Shown here one piece after another: positions 33,195-44,202 of a DNA stretch of 64,000 nucleotides. The position numbers were made by a program, and so were the translations under genes. Positions within the stretch are counted from its first letter, which is position 1, and each line of letters starts with the position of its first letter. The notes beneath the pieces were generated by a model, which saw only the letters and a program-made list of their open reading frames with translations, made no database searches and had not been told where the DNA came from. The DNA comes from Fistulifera solaris. Its lineage: Eukaryota; Bacillariophyta; Bacillariophyceae; Naviculales; Stauroneidaceae. Location: contig AP026132.1 of the NCBI GenBank assembly GCA_030295235.1, positions 991,501 to 1,055,500 on the forward strand, in the 5' to 3' direction.

Positions 33195-33668
33195 TCATTC
33201 ACTGAGTCGGGTCATCATAATTTTCAAAGGACGCAAAACCGGAGGAGCCACTCGAACGAATGGACGATCTGTCCTTGCATCATATCCTGCTTCCAAGAAC
33301 TTTGTTCGGAACCTTTGAAGTGTTTCAAGCACGCTGTTTGGTAATGCCATGAGAAGCCTCCCGGTACTGTCTAGAGTGAACGGAATGATTTCGTCAATGC
33401 TCATCATCCCACTTATTTTCAGATGCGCTGTAGTCTCAGAAAGAACACTGATTTGAAAGGTTTGCTCGCCGAGGAGGGGAAAACTCATCGTCTGTTGATA
33501 GGTAGCCCCAGGCGGCAGGGCCCCTCTTGGTATAGGTCTCGCTTCGGCAAGCGGCTGAACGAATGCGGCCGTCATTGAGTGCCTTGGTCGCACAATGGTA
33601 CTGCCTTGAACACGAGGGACATGAGCCGCCAGTAGCAGTAACAGAACTATCACACTCTTGAGACCCAT
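33195..33668 (-). CDS. Secreted or plastid-routed protein of unknown function
   Basis: 158 residues from ATG at 33668 (MGLKSVIVLLLLLAAHVPRVQGS), a strong signal peptide. A second motif, MTAAFVQP, about 10 residues later, looks like an ASAFAP-type plastid junction, but cleavage normally occurs at the signal peptide end, so the destination is uncertain. The mature part has a compact domain with alternating strands (TFQISVLSE, AHLKISGMM, IIPFTLDSTG) and a basic end (VLRPLKIMM). I do not recognise the family. The frame is open further upstream (to a position near 33821), but that part lacks a targeting signal. Confidence 0.6.
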   Translation of the reverse strand: MGLKSVIVLLLLLAAHVPRVQGSTIVRPRHSMTAAFVQPLAEARPIPRGALPPGATYQQTMSFPLLGEQTFQISVLSETTAHLKISGMMSIDEIIPFTLDSTGRLLMALPNSVLETLQRFRTKFLEAGYDARTDRPFVRVAPPVLRPLKIMMTRLSE

Positions 33669-34931
33669 TGGATAACACTGCTTCTCGGTCTTTGATTGCG
33701 TTACTTGATTATGAGAGCCAATGCCTTTGATTCGTTGCCAAATTCTCGTTGTTGTCGTTGTTCCTAGAAGCTCTGTGGTTGCGACGCAATGGCGCGATGA
33801 CGATGATGGCGTCAGTTTCACAAAATGAGAAAGAAGTTTTACGTCCGACGAGATTTTACTGGAACAATGGGCTGTTGTACACTCATGTATGGCACTGACT
33901 CAATTCTTGTTTTACTTTTCGAGGTAGAGTGATAGGTGCTGTTTCCATAAAACATTATTATTTAGAACCTTTCTTTTAAATGCGAACCAATAGTCGTGTT
34001 TGTTTGAAGCACTATCGGATAGTATGTAGGTTGTATGTGCAAATGACCGTACCAATTCTCGCGCGCCAATGCTCAACGTTCAACGTCGATCTCTCGACTA
34101 TATGTTTTCAAGTAGGCTTACTGGCTACCACGTAAAAAGTACCATTTAAGCGATAACGAGACATTGACTCATTAATGCGCAACAATCCGCAAAGAATTTC
34201 GAAGGGGAAGGAATTGCGGCGAAGTGGGAAAGTTTTGCGCTTAGATCGTTTGTCGCAACAAGCTAGGCGACACAAAACATACTTAGCAATCATTCTTTGT
34301 TGATAAGAACAATGAGGAACACAGCGGAAGGCCGTCTCAAGCATTGCTGGAAGCTGGAAGTCCTTTTGATTTGGTGTTGTAAAAACAAGGCAACGCCGCC
34401 GCCGACTTCTTTGTCGAGCTTTGACTGAACGAATGAATCATCTTTGTTTTAGTGCATGCCTCTCTCTAGCCGATTTGCAACAGAGGTTTATGACGGATTC
34501 CTATGCTTTGTAAGCAATACCGGAGTATTAATTGGTTTCGAAAACTCTAATTTTCTCGTAGCATACGACTTCCGACTTCGTCGTGATCATGCTTCGACTG
34601 ACTTGTAAGTTAGTATTCTAGTGGCAGCACGAACTGCTCTAGTCAAGCTTGATTGTTTGCACTGAAATCATTCGAATGCATTTCATTGGCGTGAAGTGAC
34701 TTGGAACCTTTATTATTTGGAGTTTATCTAAAACAATAAGGATTGCGGAGAAAACCAGTCCCAGACAGTGACGAATCATGAGACGCGCGTCAGGTGGGTA
34801 ACCTTACACTTACACGCGTTGAACACGACACTTTTCACAACAATCAAATATCGGAGTCTTGAGAGGGCGAAAGAATTCAATCTTCGGCAGCGTAACAAAG
34901 GCATTGTCATCGAACATTGACATTGCGGTCA
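33669..34931. other. Long divergent intergenic region
   Basis: About 1.26 kb, AT-rich, between divergent genes. Only short open frames occur, none with recognisable content; no tRNA-like or repeat structure was seen. Confidence 0.55.
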
Positions 34932-36738
34932 ATGGGTCGTACTATTTATAGAAGTGGCGTGTTACGCCCGGTCGTTTTCCTGCTTGCTTTCTCAATATGC
35001 CGACTGATGATCTTTGCGATTCGTATAGCGAACGCAAAAGATGCTGAACCGCTCGGAAGTGCTTTCGCAATACCTGTTCAATTGCCGTCAACTGGGGATG
35101 ATACCAAACACAATCAACACAATTATAAAAGGGACGAGAAAGATGTTATACGAGACAACGATACATTTAGTTTTCACAAAACCCGAGAGCAAACCGAGAC
35201 AACGGATTATAGCAATCATCAGGTGGACTTCCTCGAATGGAGTAAGAGCGTTATGGGTATTGAAACAATACTGGAAATTCAGACTTTCGACTATTACGAT
35301 TATACACGAGAACTCGCTTCAAAAAATTTTTTAAACGATTGGGATAATGATGATGATATTTCTTTTCTCTCTGAGGACGAGGTCAATTCTCCCCTACTTT
35401 CTGTTCGTGGGCTAGCAGCTTCTAGGGACATTTCTGTGGGAGAAGTCGTCATCGAAATTCCTTTTCTCAGCTTGCTGAGCATACCAACAACAATCGATCG
35501 AGATCCGGTGCTATCAGAGCTCATGGGACCGTCCGCCAGAGACAAACATGGCTGGGCCATTTCTTCCACTGGGAGCAGTGCACAATTCATGGAGGACCCA
35601 GAAATCGTTTCGCTTCACGAGCTTGCACTTCTAGCAGTAGCGCTGCTCTATCACAAAAGTTTGGGAAATGGGTCGCCTTTGGAAAAGTATGTTGAAGTCC
35701 TACAAGCCACCCCACTTGACTCTATGCCCTTTCTCTGGTCACGTGATAAGATGCAACAATCCTTTCTGATTCTTCACGAAGGGATTCGTAGCGTTGCAAT
35801 GGGACTACGAAAGGATATTCGTGACATGTACAAATCCATCGTTTCGGTGTTGCTTAAGGATCATCCCGAATTATTCACTGAAGAAATGCTTTCGTTTTCT
35901 GAATTTGAATGGGCGTTTGCTATCGTTAATTCGCGACACTGGCAGCTGCAAATCGATGATCTAGCGCCAGAGCATGTGAACAATCCTCACAGACAAGTCC
36001 GCTCGCACGCATTTATCGAGGACCAAGTACCGCCGGCGGAAATGCCAACTGACGCATGGGTTCTTGAAAACGAGGAGAATGATGTAGACGACACTTTAGA
36101 TGACGTTCCGGCGGATTTGGAAGAGAATGAGCATCACGCTTCACAACCATTCGAAGCGGCGATGACAAAACACTCTTTGTGGCGCCAGTGGCTGACTTGC
36201 TAAATTTTGGGCCGCCTTGCACCCGAGGTCATTACAACGCAGAGACGAAGACCTTTCAAATCATTTCGACGTGCCCCTTTCGGAAGGGACAGGAAGTCAC
36301 CTTTTGGTATAGTGACAAATGTGACTATGTAATGATCGGCATGTACGGCTTTACTCATCCGGTAAGTATGATTTTCGCCAAATGGCGTTGCAAGTGGTCA
36401 ATATGCAGACTCACTTCTTCCGAAACACCTAGATGATCCCACCCTGCCCTTCAATAGGGGAGTTTAGGTCCCAGCTCGACGAATCAAGGCGGACGATTGA
36501 CGTGCTCGAAGATATACTTGACGATGTGTACACTGAATTGGAAGCAACAAGCTCTGCTCTCGATAAAGCCGAAGAAATTCTGGAAGGATGTGGGGATTGT
36601 TGCGACTACGTAATTACCCCAAGGTCGAAACAACCAGCCTCCTCTGGGAGTGTCAGAGGGTCGCATCCCCACGACGAGTCGATTGTAGGGCGGCGAAGAA
36701 TTCGGATGCACAGAGACACGAGAGATACCGAATTTTGA
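34932..36738 (+). CDS. SET-domain methyltransferase, Rubisco-LSMT/SETD3 type
   Basis: Probable protein-lysine (or His) N-methyltransferase. ATG at 34932 begins a hydrophobic anchor (RPVVFLLAFSICRLMIFAI), so the protein is membrane-attached or routed to a compartment. The split SET domain shows RGLAASRDISVGEVVIEIP, the helical insert region (LALLAVALLYHKS, FEWAFAIVNSRHW), VAPVADLLNFG and the closing VTFWYSDKCDYVMIGMYGF. One missing A (run near 36170) separates MTK from TLFVAPVADLL. A 71-nt GTAAGT...CTAG intron (36362-36432) joins GFTHP to a final exon with helical Ser/Glu-rich sequence and a CGDCCDY motif. Corrected length is 578 residues. An acidic stretch (ENEENDVDDTLDDVPADLEE) interrupts the SET core and is unusual. 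The substrate is unknown. Confidence 0.82.
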
Positions 36739-36867
36739 GGCTTTAAAAAGTTTAAAACCCAAAAACCAATTGGATGTAGTGTATCTAAGCATGTTAGATG
36801 ATGTCTATTCCGGAAGTACCTGTCGCCTCTCTAGTCACACCACGACTTTTTTTACGAAAATTAATCT

Positions 36868-37202
36868 CTATTCCTTCGTTAATTGAAAGATCTTGGGCGC
36901 TACGCACTTGTCTTGGCACGCCAAAACATCGAAAAACCAACCCTCGCAATCGCCCTGCTTGGTTTCCGTGATACGCTTCACGCAGTCATCATAAAGCTGC
37001 TGCACTTTGGGGCACTGCTTCGCGCATTCCTGTCGAATTGCCTTGATATCAACACTTTCCGACTGCAAGAGAAATACGAGTTGTATAAAGATTAAAATAA
37101 TTAGAGTTGTTGAGGGTCGGCGGTCGGCAGACGGCATCAAAAGGCAAAAAATTGAATCATTTTTAACGTGCTCGTTTCGCTTGGCTTTCAAGGACTTACC
37201 AT
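36868..37202 (-). CDS. Cytochrome bc1 complex hinge protein (QCR6/UQCRH)
   Basis: Small acidic hinge subunit of mitochondrial complex III, aiding cytochrome c1-c contact. The coding exon 36868-37062 encodes SESVDIKAIRQECAKQCPKV and then CVKRITETKQGDCEGWFFDV and CQDKCVAPKIF. The CX9C-like cysteine pairs and the C-terminal D.CVA.K.F are family hallmarks. The exon follows a strong acceptor (TATTTCTCTTGCAG) but has no ATG of its own. A perfect donor, ATG|GTAAGT, sits 137 nt upstream, so the first coding exon is the start codon alone (37200-37202). Total 65 residues, an exact number of codons. Without the intron the frame runs upstream through unrelated basic sequence. Convergent with the SET gene. 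Confidence 0.85.
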
Positions 37203-38107
37203 TCTGAGATGGCTTTTTAAAAATATTAATTTGAAGAAGTCTGTCGAGTGAAGAGGGAAGAGATTGTTGGACAACACCAATAACAACTTTAGAGGCAGAC
37301 CTTTTGTTGCGCAAAGCGCAAAGCCACCAAGCGAAAGCGAAGGACAGCGCGAGCGTCGAACGGGCGGTGTTTTATTACGCAAGCAATGACGTCATCAACG
37401 TAACAAGTGGTTTGTGAACCAGTCGCATCGTAACCCGTTATCGCTTGCAATATTATTTCTCTACGACATCAATCTCCGATGTCCCAACTTTAAAGGGCTA
37501 CAGTATAAATTATAAAAATGTCTTCAAACCAGTGGCTTCAACCGGACAGGCGAAAGCGGAAAACGCCAGCCGATCTATTTCCATAATTATCCAATATTTA
37601 GAGAAAGTTCCTGTCTCCTGTCTCCTGTCCATACAAAGTAGTTGTGAAAAGTAGACACGGTACCAAAATGCTCTCCAAATGCCTCCTAAGTATTCATATT
37701 TTTCATGTTTCAACAGCTAAATGATAGTACATTTTACTTGACTCTTAAAACGTCCGGCCGGTCAAAGCCCGCAAGACTCCTCAAACACACGTAAATTTGA
37801 CATGATGGAGAGGCTCGCGGCATGACGTTCGCTGCAATGGAGAGATCGAGCACACGGCGACGGCGCACGACATCCAAAAATCCCTCAACGACTCCCTTGT
37901 CCCTTCGAAGTTGTTTGTTGTTTCGATGTTCACAAATACTTGCGGTTAACTATCATCTAAGTGCGCCGTGAGATAATACGCATCGTGAAACGAGTAGAGA
38001 TTACTATCAAAGCGATAAGATTTTCATTACATTCACGCAACTAGGGGTTTGCTGCAAGTTGCGACGAGGATAAAACAATTTCTTTGAGCGAAAATCGACC
38101 GTACCGT
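37203..38107. other. Divergent intergenic region
   Basis: About 900 bases between QCR6 and the coiled-coil gene. A short run of three CCTGTCT-like repeats lies near 37609-37632. Otherwise no gene, RNA or larger repeat is seen. Confidence 0.5.
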
Positions 38108-40959
38108 ATGAGAGATTACAATAAAATTCAATTTCGAAGCCCATCCAGTCGCATACCGACTGGAGGCAAAGCTGTCACCAGCACCACCACTGCCACTCCG
38201 AGCCCGAGTAAAATCCCTGCTTTCCGGAGTAGCGTGTCAGCGGAGAAGAAACGACTCATCAGCAAGCCTGCGGAACAGGAAAGTCCCAAAAATGAAAACG
38301 AACCGCCCCGAGAACCTTCGAACGGATTCTATCGGAGCGTGGGCTCGGCGCATTCGAATACAGGGTCCACCAGCACCGTGACAACGGCGGCTACAACCAC
38401 AGCCAGTCCGGGTACGCGTTCTCCATCGCCGCCGCCAGACAATGGTTACTTGAGCTCCTATTTGCCGGACACAATTCACGAAGAACGGGACATGAACGAC
38501 TCGGCTAGTAACAGGGAGGTCGAGTCGAAAGGTTCTTCATCGACGAAAACACTGGCCAGCCATCGAGAATCACCAGAGGTCACTATCTCTCGCTTAAGGA
38601 AAACCATCGAGGAACTTTCCGAAAAAGAAAACGCGTCAAAGGAAGCTCTCGCCAAGTCGGATGCAGTCATTTTGGAGCTGCGAAGCAGTGTTCGTCAATT
38701 GAAGCGACAGGTGGAAAAAACAAATGGCGACGCGATGTCGCAAGGATCCGATTTAGGACACCAGCGAGGCATGCTGGCTGATTTTCAAGTGGAATTGGAT
38801 AAGGCGCACGCCCAACTGTTGACTGCGGATATGGTCCGCAAGGAACTGGAAGACACGTTGGAAGCGGAGCAGTATACGTGGGAACTACGAGTACAGGACC
38901 AAGAGCGAACCATTCAACAATTGCAACAAGAATGTTCCGTACTTATGGAAGACCTGGAGCAGACTCGAGCACAATGGAAAGAAGCCGAAGAGGGCTGGTC
39001 AAAAGAAGTGCAGGAGCTTCAAAGCAGGCTAGAAAATATGCAGCGGGAACTTGCTTCCAGGCAACCAAGCGCACGAATCACTACAGCAGCTCATGAAACT
39101 GAAATAGCAAAACTCAATGATAGAATCGCAATGATGGAGGCCGAAAGAAACGATCTGCAGGGGTGTTTAGACGAAGCTTTAAAAGAACTGGAGGCAGTAG
39201 ATGCTGAGTTACAGGGTGAAGGAGGAGTTTCGCAGCTGCGTCACGAAAACGATATGTTGCAGGAAGAGCTGCGGAAAGTCATGGAAGGACAGATTGGCCC
39301 TATTGTCGAGCCACTACAGCACATGTATAGGTGGCTCCTCGAGCGCAACGAAGTTGAACAGGGGACTCATCACAGCAATCCGAATGATGCACGGCAACTC
39401 GTAGAAGCCATCCAGACTCATCTAGAGCAGCATTACTCATCGAATACCGGCCGAAATGGACAGGATCTGAATGAGACGAAGAAACAGGTCGCGGCCTTGG
39501 AATCTGAGCTGTCTGTTTATCGCGGAGACTTGAAAGCTCGAGAAGAAAGTAGTGCTGAACTTAGAGCTAGTTTGAAGGAAGCCGTTTCTCTTCTCAAACC
39601 TTTGCAGGACGCCGTGGCGAAGGCGGAGCAAGAGAAGGCGAAGATGCAGGAAAAAGTAGATCTTTTCAAAGACGATTCGCAACAAAGCAAAGATCAAGCC
39701 GTTAAGCTTAAAGTGCTTCTTAACGAAAAAGAAGATGAAATCACTAGGCTGCAGGAACAGCTAGAGTCACTTGAACTACAGCTCTCTCGAACCAAAGTCG
39801 CAGTTGCCTCGCAGTTCGCTTCACCGCGTAATGCTTTTGAGACTTCTCCAAAGAATTCTCAAGGTCGGTCTCGCGAAGAACTCCGAGCGAAGCGAGAGGA
39901 ACTTTGAAAGACACCAAAAGTCGTTTTTCTAGTTTACAAAAGCGTCAAGTAGAAAGTGGTTTGCAGTTGATGTCCTCAGGGTCGAAAAATGAGGAATTGC
40001 AGGATGAGCTACAATCGAAGAAGGCCCAAATTGTTGAGCTAGACAGCGAATGCAAAACTTTACGGGAAGAGCTCGCGCGGAAAGACGAAAAAATAGTTAC
40101 TTTAGAGAAAGAATTGTCGCAAGCACTTGACGAGGCGCAAGCAGTAAATCAAGCCATTGAGCAAGCTGAAAAACATCGACACGATCTTCAAAACAAGCTT
40201 GCTGCGACACAAGAGCAGCTGCATGTCAAGAAGGAAGTTGAAAAGGCACTCAACAGAAGTCTCAAGGAAGCACTTAAGCTATTAAAACCTTTGCAGATGC
40301 ATCTTGAAGAAGCCGAAGCGGAAAAACGTGAGTTGGCCAAAGAGATGCGCCTAATGCGGCAACGATTCGGTGATGTGGGCTCTCTCAGATCGCCTGGATC
40401 ATCTAGCGCTTCGAACGCGTTTCAGGACTCTGGAAAAGTACGAGAACTACAGGAAACAGTGAAGTTCCTTGAGCTGGAAAATTCACAACTACATAACGCT
40501 CTGGAAGACATGTCCCAAATGAATGGGTCTCAGGTCAGCGGTGTGTCCGGTGCTCACCGTGGTGTCAATCTAGCTAGTCAGCAGAAGAGAGACCAAAGGC
40601 TACACGAACAATTGGTGGAAATGAAAAGCCGCTACGATGTCACGAAAGACCAGCTTGACAACGCCATGGCCGAGAATCAGGCTTTGATCGAGACCTTAAA
40701 GAAACGGGATAGAGGAGAACATGCTTTGAAGGAGGAAATTCAACAATTGCGAGATCAACTAAGAAAGACTGGATATGAGTTGGAAAATGCGAAGTTTATA
40801 GCGTCGTCGGCACTCGTGAAAGTTGACGAATTAACGAAAGGCAGTTCCGTGCAAACCAATCGCGATTATCTACTAAAGATGAAAGCAAGGGAAGTTGAAA
40901 TGGAGATGTCGAAAGCACATAAACAGCGGTTTTCATCGCATTACAGCGGTTCAGTTTGA
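38108..40959 (+). CDS. Long coiled-coil protein
   Basis: Unknown function, about 950 residues. ATG at 38108 (MRDYNKIQF); the frame is open upstream only via TTG. The first 170 residues are basic, Ser/Thr/Pro-rich and disordered (PSPSKIPAF, TRSPSPPPD). From about residue 175 to the end it is nearly continuous heptad-rich coiled coil, interrupted by a loop with LQHMYRWLLERNEVEQG near residue 410. A segment recurs: SLKEAVSLLKPLQ.. and SLKEALKLLKPLQ.., an internal duplication. A missing T near 39903 (ACTTTGAAAG) breaks the frame between REEL and LKDTKSRF. It could be a cytoskeletal, centrosomal or Golgi tether; nothing in the sequence decides between these. Confidence 0.75.
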
Positions 40960-41090
40960 AAGTGTTCTCATTTTGAAGACGGGTATGAAATGGCTGTTTT
41001 CTCGGTTGGGATTTACTTGTATCTATGGAGTGTTAATTAATTAATCATGCGCAATTTAAAGCACGAGGAGGCCAGCTCAGTAGTTAGCTA

Positions 41091-43742
41091 TTATAGCTCT
41101 TCGTCGTCCATGGTCAGTAAATTCGAGATACCGCCAACAAGAAGCTGGGAGCTAAGATCATCCAGCAGCGAAGACGAGGACACATCAGCATCGTTCTCAA
41201 AGATCGCATCACTGCTGGATGCACTTTCAGCCAGAGCAGTAACTTTAATTGGTACATTCCTCAATCGTGCCGCTTTTATCTTTGAAGCCCATGCATCTGA
41301 TGAATTTTGTGATGGCTCCATAATATTTGAATTGAACATGGCCGCCGCTCTCTGATGAAGTTTAGCAAGTCCTTGAACATTGCAGACTCGTGCTTCAAGT
41401 TCAGCCAATGAGTGATAAAGAGGGGCATGGGTTGGATCCATTTCTAAACCTTTCTCAAGAATCTCGCGCGCTTCATTAATCTTCCCCTCGCCAAGAAGGC
41501 CTTCACCGAGAGCGCGGTATAGGGACGGGTTAGAAGGCGAACACTCTACGCCTCTTCTCAACAGAAGCATAGAAAGCCCGCGGTTTCCCAATCTTTGCTC
41601 AATCTCCGACGCAATCAACCATCCTGCTCCGTTGTGCTTGTCCAGCGTGAGAGCTTTCGTTATCAATACTTTGGCGTCCTCTGAATTTCCTTCTCGTAAT
41701 TCAAGACTAGCCCAGCCTTGATACAAAGATGATGAATTAGGAGATTGGTTGATCCCTTTCTCAAAAAGTGCCCTTGCTTCTGTCACGTTTCCAAGACGAC
41801 TTTCCATTACAGCATAAGCTTGCCATAATGGCCCGTGTCGAGGCACATTTTTGATCCCACATTGAAAAAGTGTCTTTGCAGCTTTCCAATTTCCGGTCTT
41901 CATCTCCAAAACACCCCATGCCTGCCATGCATGAGCGTGTCTTCGATCGTTGATGACGGACTTTTCAAAAGAATCCTCGCTTTGTCTACATTTCCAAGCC
42001 TCACTTCACATAATGCAGCACCCAAGAGAAGCTGGGAGGAATTTCCATACTGCGTGACACCATCACTGAAAACTTCCAACGCCGATACAATTCTGTTGGA
42101 GTTCAACTCAAGCATTCCCAATGTGTGCATAAGAAAAAGCGCCCTTTCACGATGAGGTGAATCTTTTCCGATTTCCTGTCTTTTCGCTGCATTTCTCCCT
42201 TCTATCAGCAATTTACGAGCGGAATCAATGTTGCCCAGAGCAAGCTCAAGCTTTGCAAAACCGTGATACAATGACGCGGCATCGGGGCATTTGGCTCGAA
42301 CTCCTCTCTCGAAAATGGAACGGGCTTGTCGTTCGTCGTCCTCTTGCTCGAATACACAACGAGCATACGCGTTATAGGCAGGAGCGTGTCTGGGGTCTAT
42401 AAGGAGAGCTTCTTCGAACAACTGTTTAACAAGAGCAAAATTTGTCTTCTTGGTTGTCGGATGATGGAGCTCTAACAATGCAATGGCCACAAGACATGGC
42501 GCTGACGGCTGAATGCATAGACTAGAGCGATATAGCGTTCGCGCCCCAGTGTAGTTACCCATTCGCTCTTCAACCTTTCCTGCTGCCTGAAGTAATGAAT
42601 AGTCTTTCGGATGAAGTTCCAATCCACGATTCAATATTTGTCTCGCTGATTTTTAAACGACGAGCCTTTACTTCTATACTCGCCAAGGCATTGAAAACAC
42701 GCCCATCCGCAGCACTATCTTGAATATTCATTTCACACGCTTGCTCTAGTTTCCGTCTCTCAGCGTTTTTGCGAATGCCTCCTTCGCTCGTATACGGTGT
42801 TACTCTTTCGTTTTTGCGCCGACCCTCAAAACGAGCCATAGCGACCTGAACTAGACTTGCACTTGTAGTTGCGTTTCGCAACGACTCTGTCAGCAATTGC
42901 CGAGCGCCGTTTATGTTCGAAAAGTATCGTTCTTCCAGCCAGGCGGACGCCAAGGCCACTTCGGTCCTTTCTCGATCTGATGGTATTTTGTTGAGATGTT
43001 CTGCGTATAATTTCCGAGCTTTCCCATACTCTTCTTGAGCAATGTACGCCGTCCCGAGTGAGCAAACCAAAGCAGCTGTGCTTTTCTTTTCAAGTGCGTG
43101 CTGCCATAGATTGACAGCGGCAGTGACATTATTTTTTTCGAGTAGTAATCCGTACGCGTGGCACACATAAGGATTATACGGATCAAGCTCCAACGCCCTC
43201 CCGAAAAGTTCTTTCGCGCGATCCGTACGACCAACATTCTGTTCGTAGACAGCCCAAGCTTGCCATAAGTGCACTGAGTTGGGACAGGCAGATGTTCCGT
43301 TATGAAACGCAATTGTTGCGCTGGTGGAGTTCGGAAAGCGGCGCGCCTGTAAGCGAGCCAGGGCAAGATAGCTATGCGAATCTCTTGGATCTAAGACAAG
43401 AATGTCATTCAAAGTTTGTGCCGCTTTCCGCCACAATCCTTTCTTTTCTAAATATTGCGCTTTCTGAAACAAGGTTCGAACTTTTTGTCGAGTTGTTTTC
43501 GGTTTCTGTGTACGATACGAGCGCTGTCTCTTTGCTTTCTCGACATCAGCAGAGTTTGACGGTGCAATAGAAGCAGATGGACGTGTTATTGAGTGTAATC
43601 TTGAGCGATGAGAAAGACTTGAAATTGAGTCCTCATTCCTTAGAAAACATTGCCGTCGGTGATGAGAACCCGATGGTGATGATCCGAAGCCAGCAGCAAT
43701 TGCAATAAAAATACAGAAAAGAAGCGAGTTTAAAAGCGTCAT
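41091..43742 (-). CDS. Plastid HAT/TPR RNA-maturation factor, Mbb1/HCF107-like
   Basis: About 883 residues, almost entirely RNA-type half-TPR (HAT) repeats. In plants and green algae the Mbb1/HCF107 proteins bind the 5' end of psbB/psbH transcripts and protect them. ATG at 43742 begins a signal peptide (MTLLNSLLFCIFIAIAAG) followed by FGSS, a plastid-type junction, then basic sequence. Repeats are regular at about 34-36 residues (for example AWAVYEQNVGRTDRAKELF, AWQAWGVLEMKTGNW, YHSLAELEARVCNVQGLAKL). Two frame corrections: one extra A near 42650 (restoring RRLKSARQILNRGLEL) and one missing T near 41965 (restoring ILFEKSVINDRRHAHAWQAW). The end is acidic and Ser-rich. The RNA target in this organism is inferred, not shown. 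Confidence 0.85.
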
Positions 43743-44202
43743 TCTTGTTGTCTATTCTATGTACATGTGCTTGTTAAAAGGATTCCAGAAGACTTCAAGA
43801 AACAAGTAAATAGATGAAGAGCAACATCGTTATTGGTCCGATTTGTTTTTGATGGTGGAACGAAAATCGTCGCACGTCACAGCATGCGTCTGGCATGCTG
43901 ACAGCACAAATTGTGTTGTCATCCTACTGGCACTGAGATATCGCAGAATTAGATCACGTTTGTCCGTGATCTCCATGGTGCAAAAACACTTGAATGGGCA
44001 TGCGCGCGTGAACTATACTTAATTCGTACTTTCCTACAGTTTGAAAAACGTAAGCGCAAAACAGGCAACCAAAAACGCAAAGAAAGAATGAGACACAAAG
44101 AATACTCCGTAACACGTAAATTCTATAAGCGATGAAAGAAGTTCTGTCAATCCAGTTTTACCTCGAAACCCCTCGCTCACAATCCACGGAGCATGAGCAA
44201 AA
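43743..44202. other. Divergent intergenic region
   Basis: About 460 bases between the Mbb1-like and LRR genes. An inverted repeat GCATGC-like element (CAGCATGCGTCTGGCATGCTG) occurs near 43882. No gene is seen. Confidence 0.5.
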
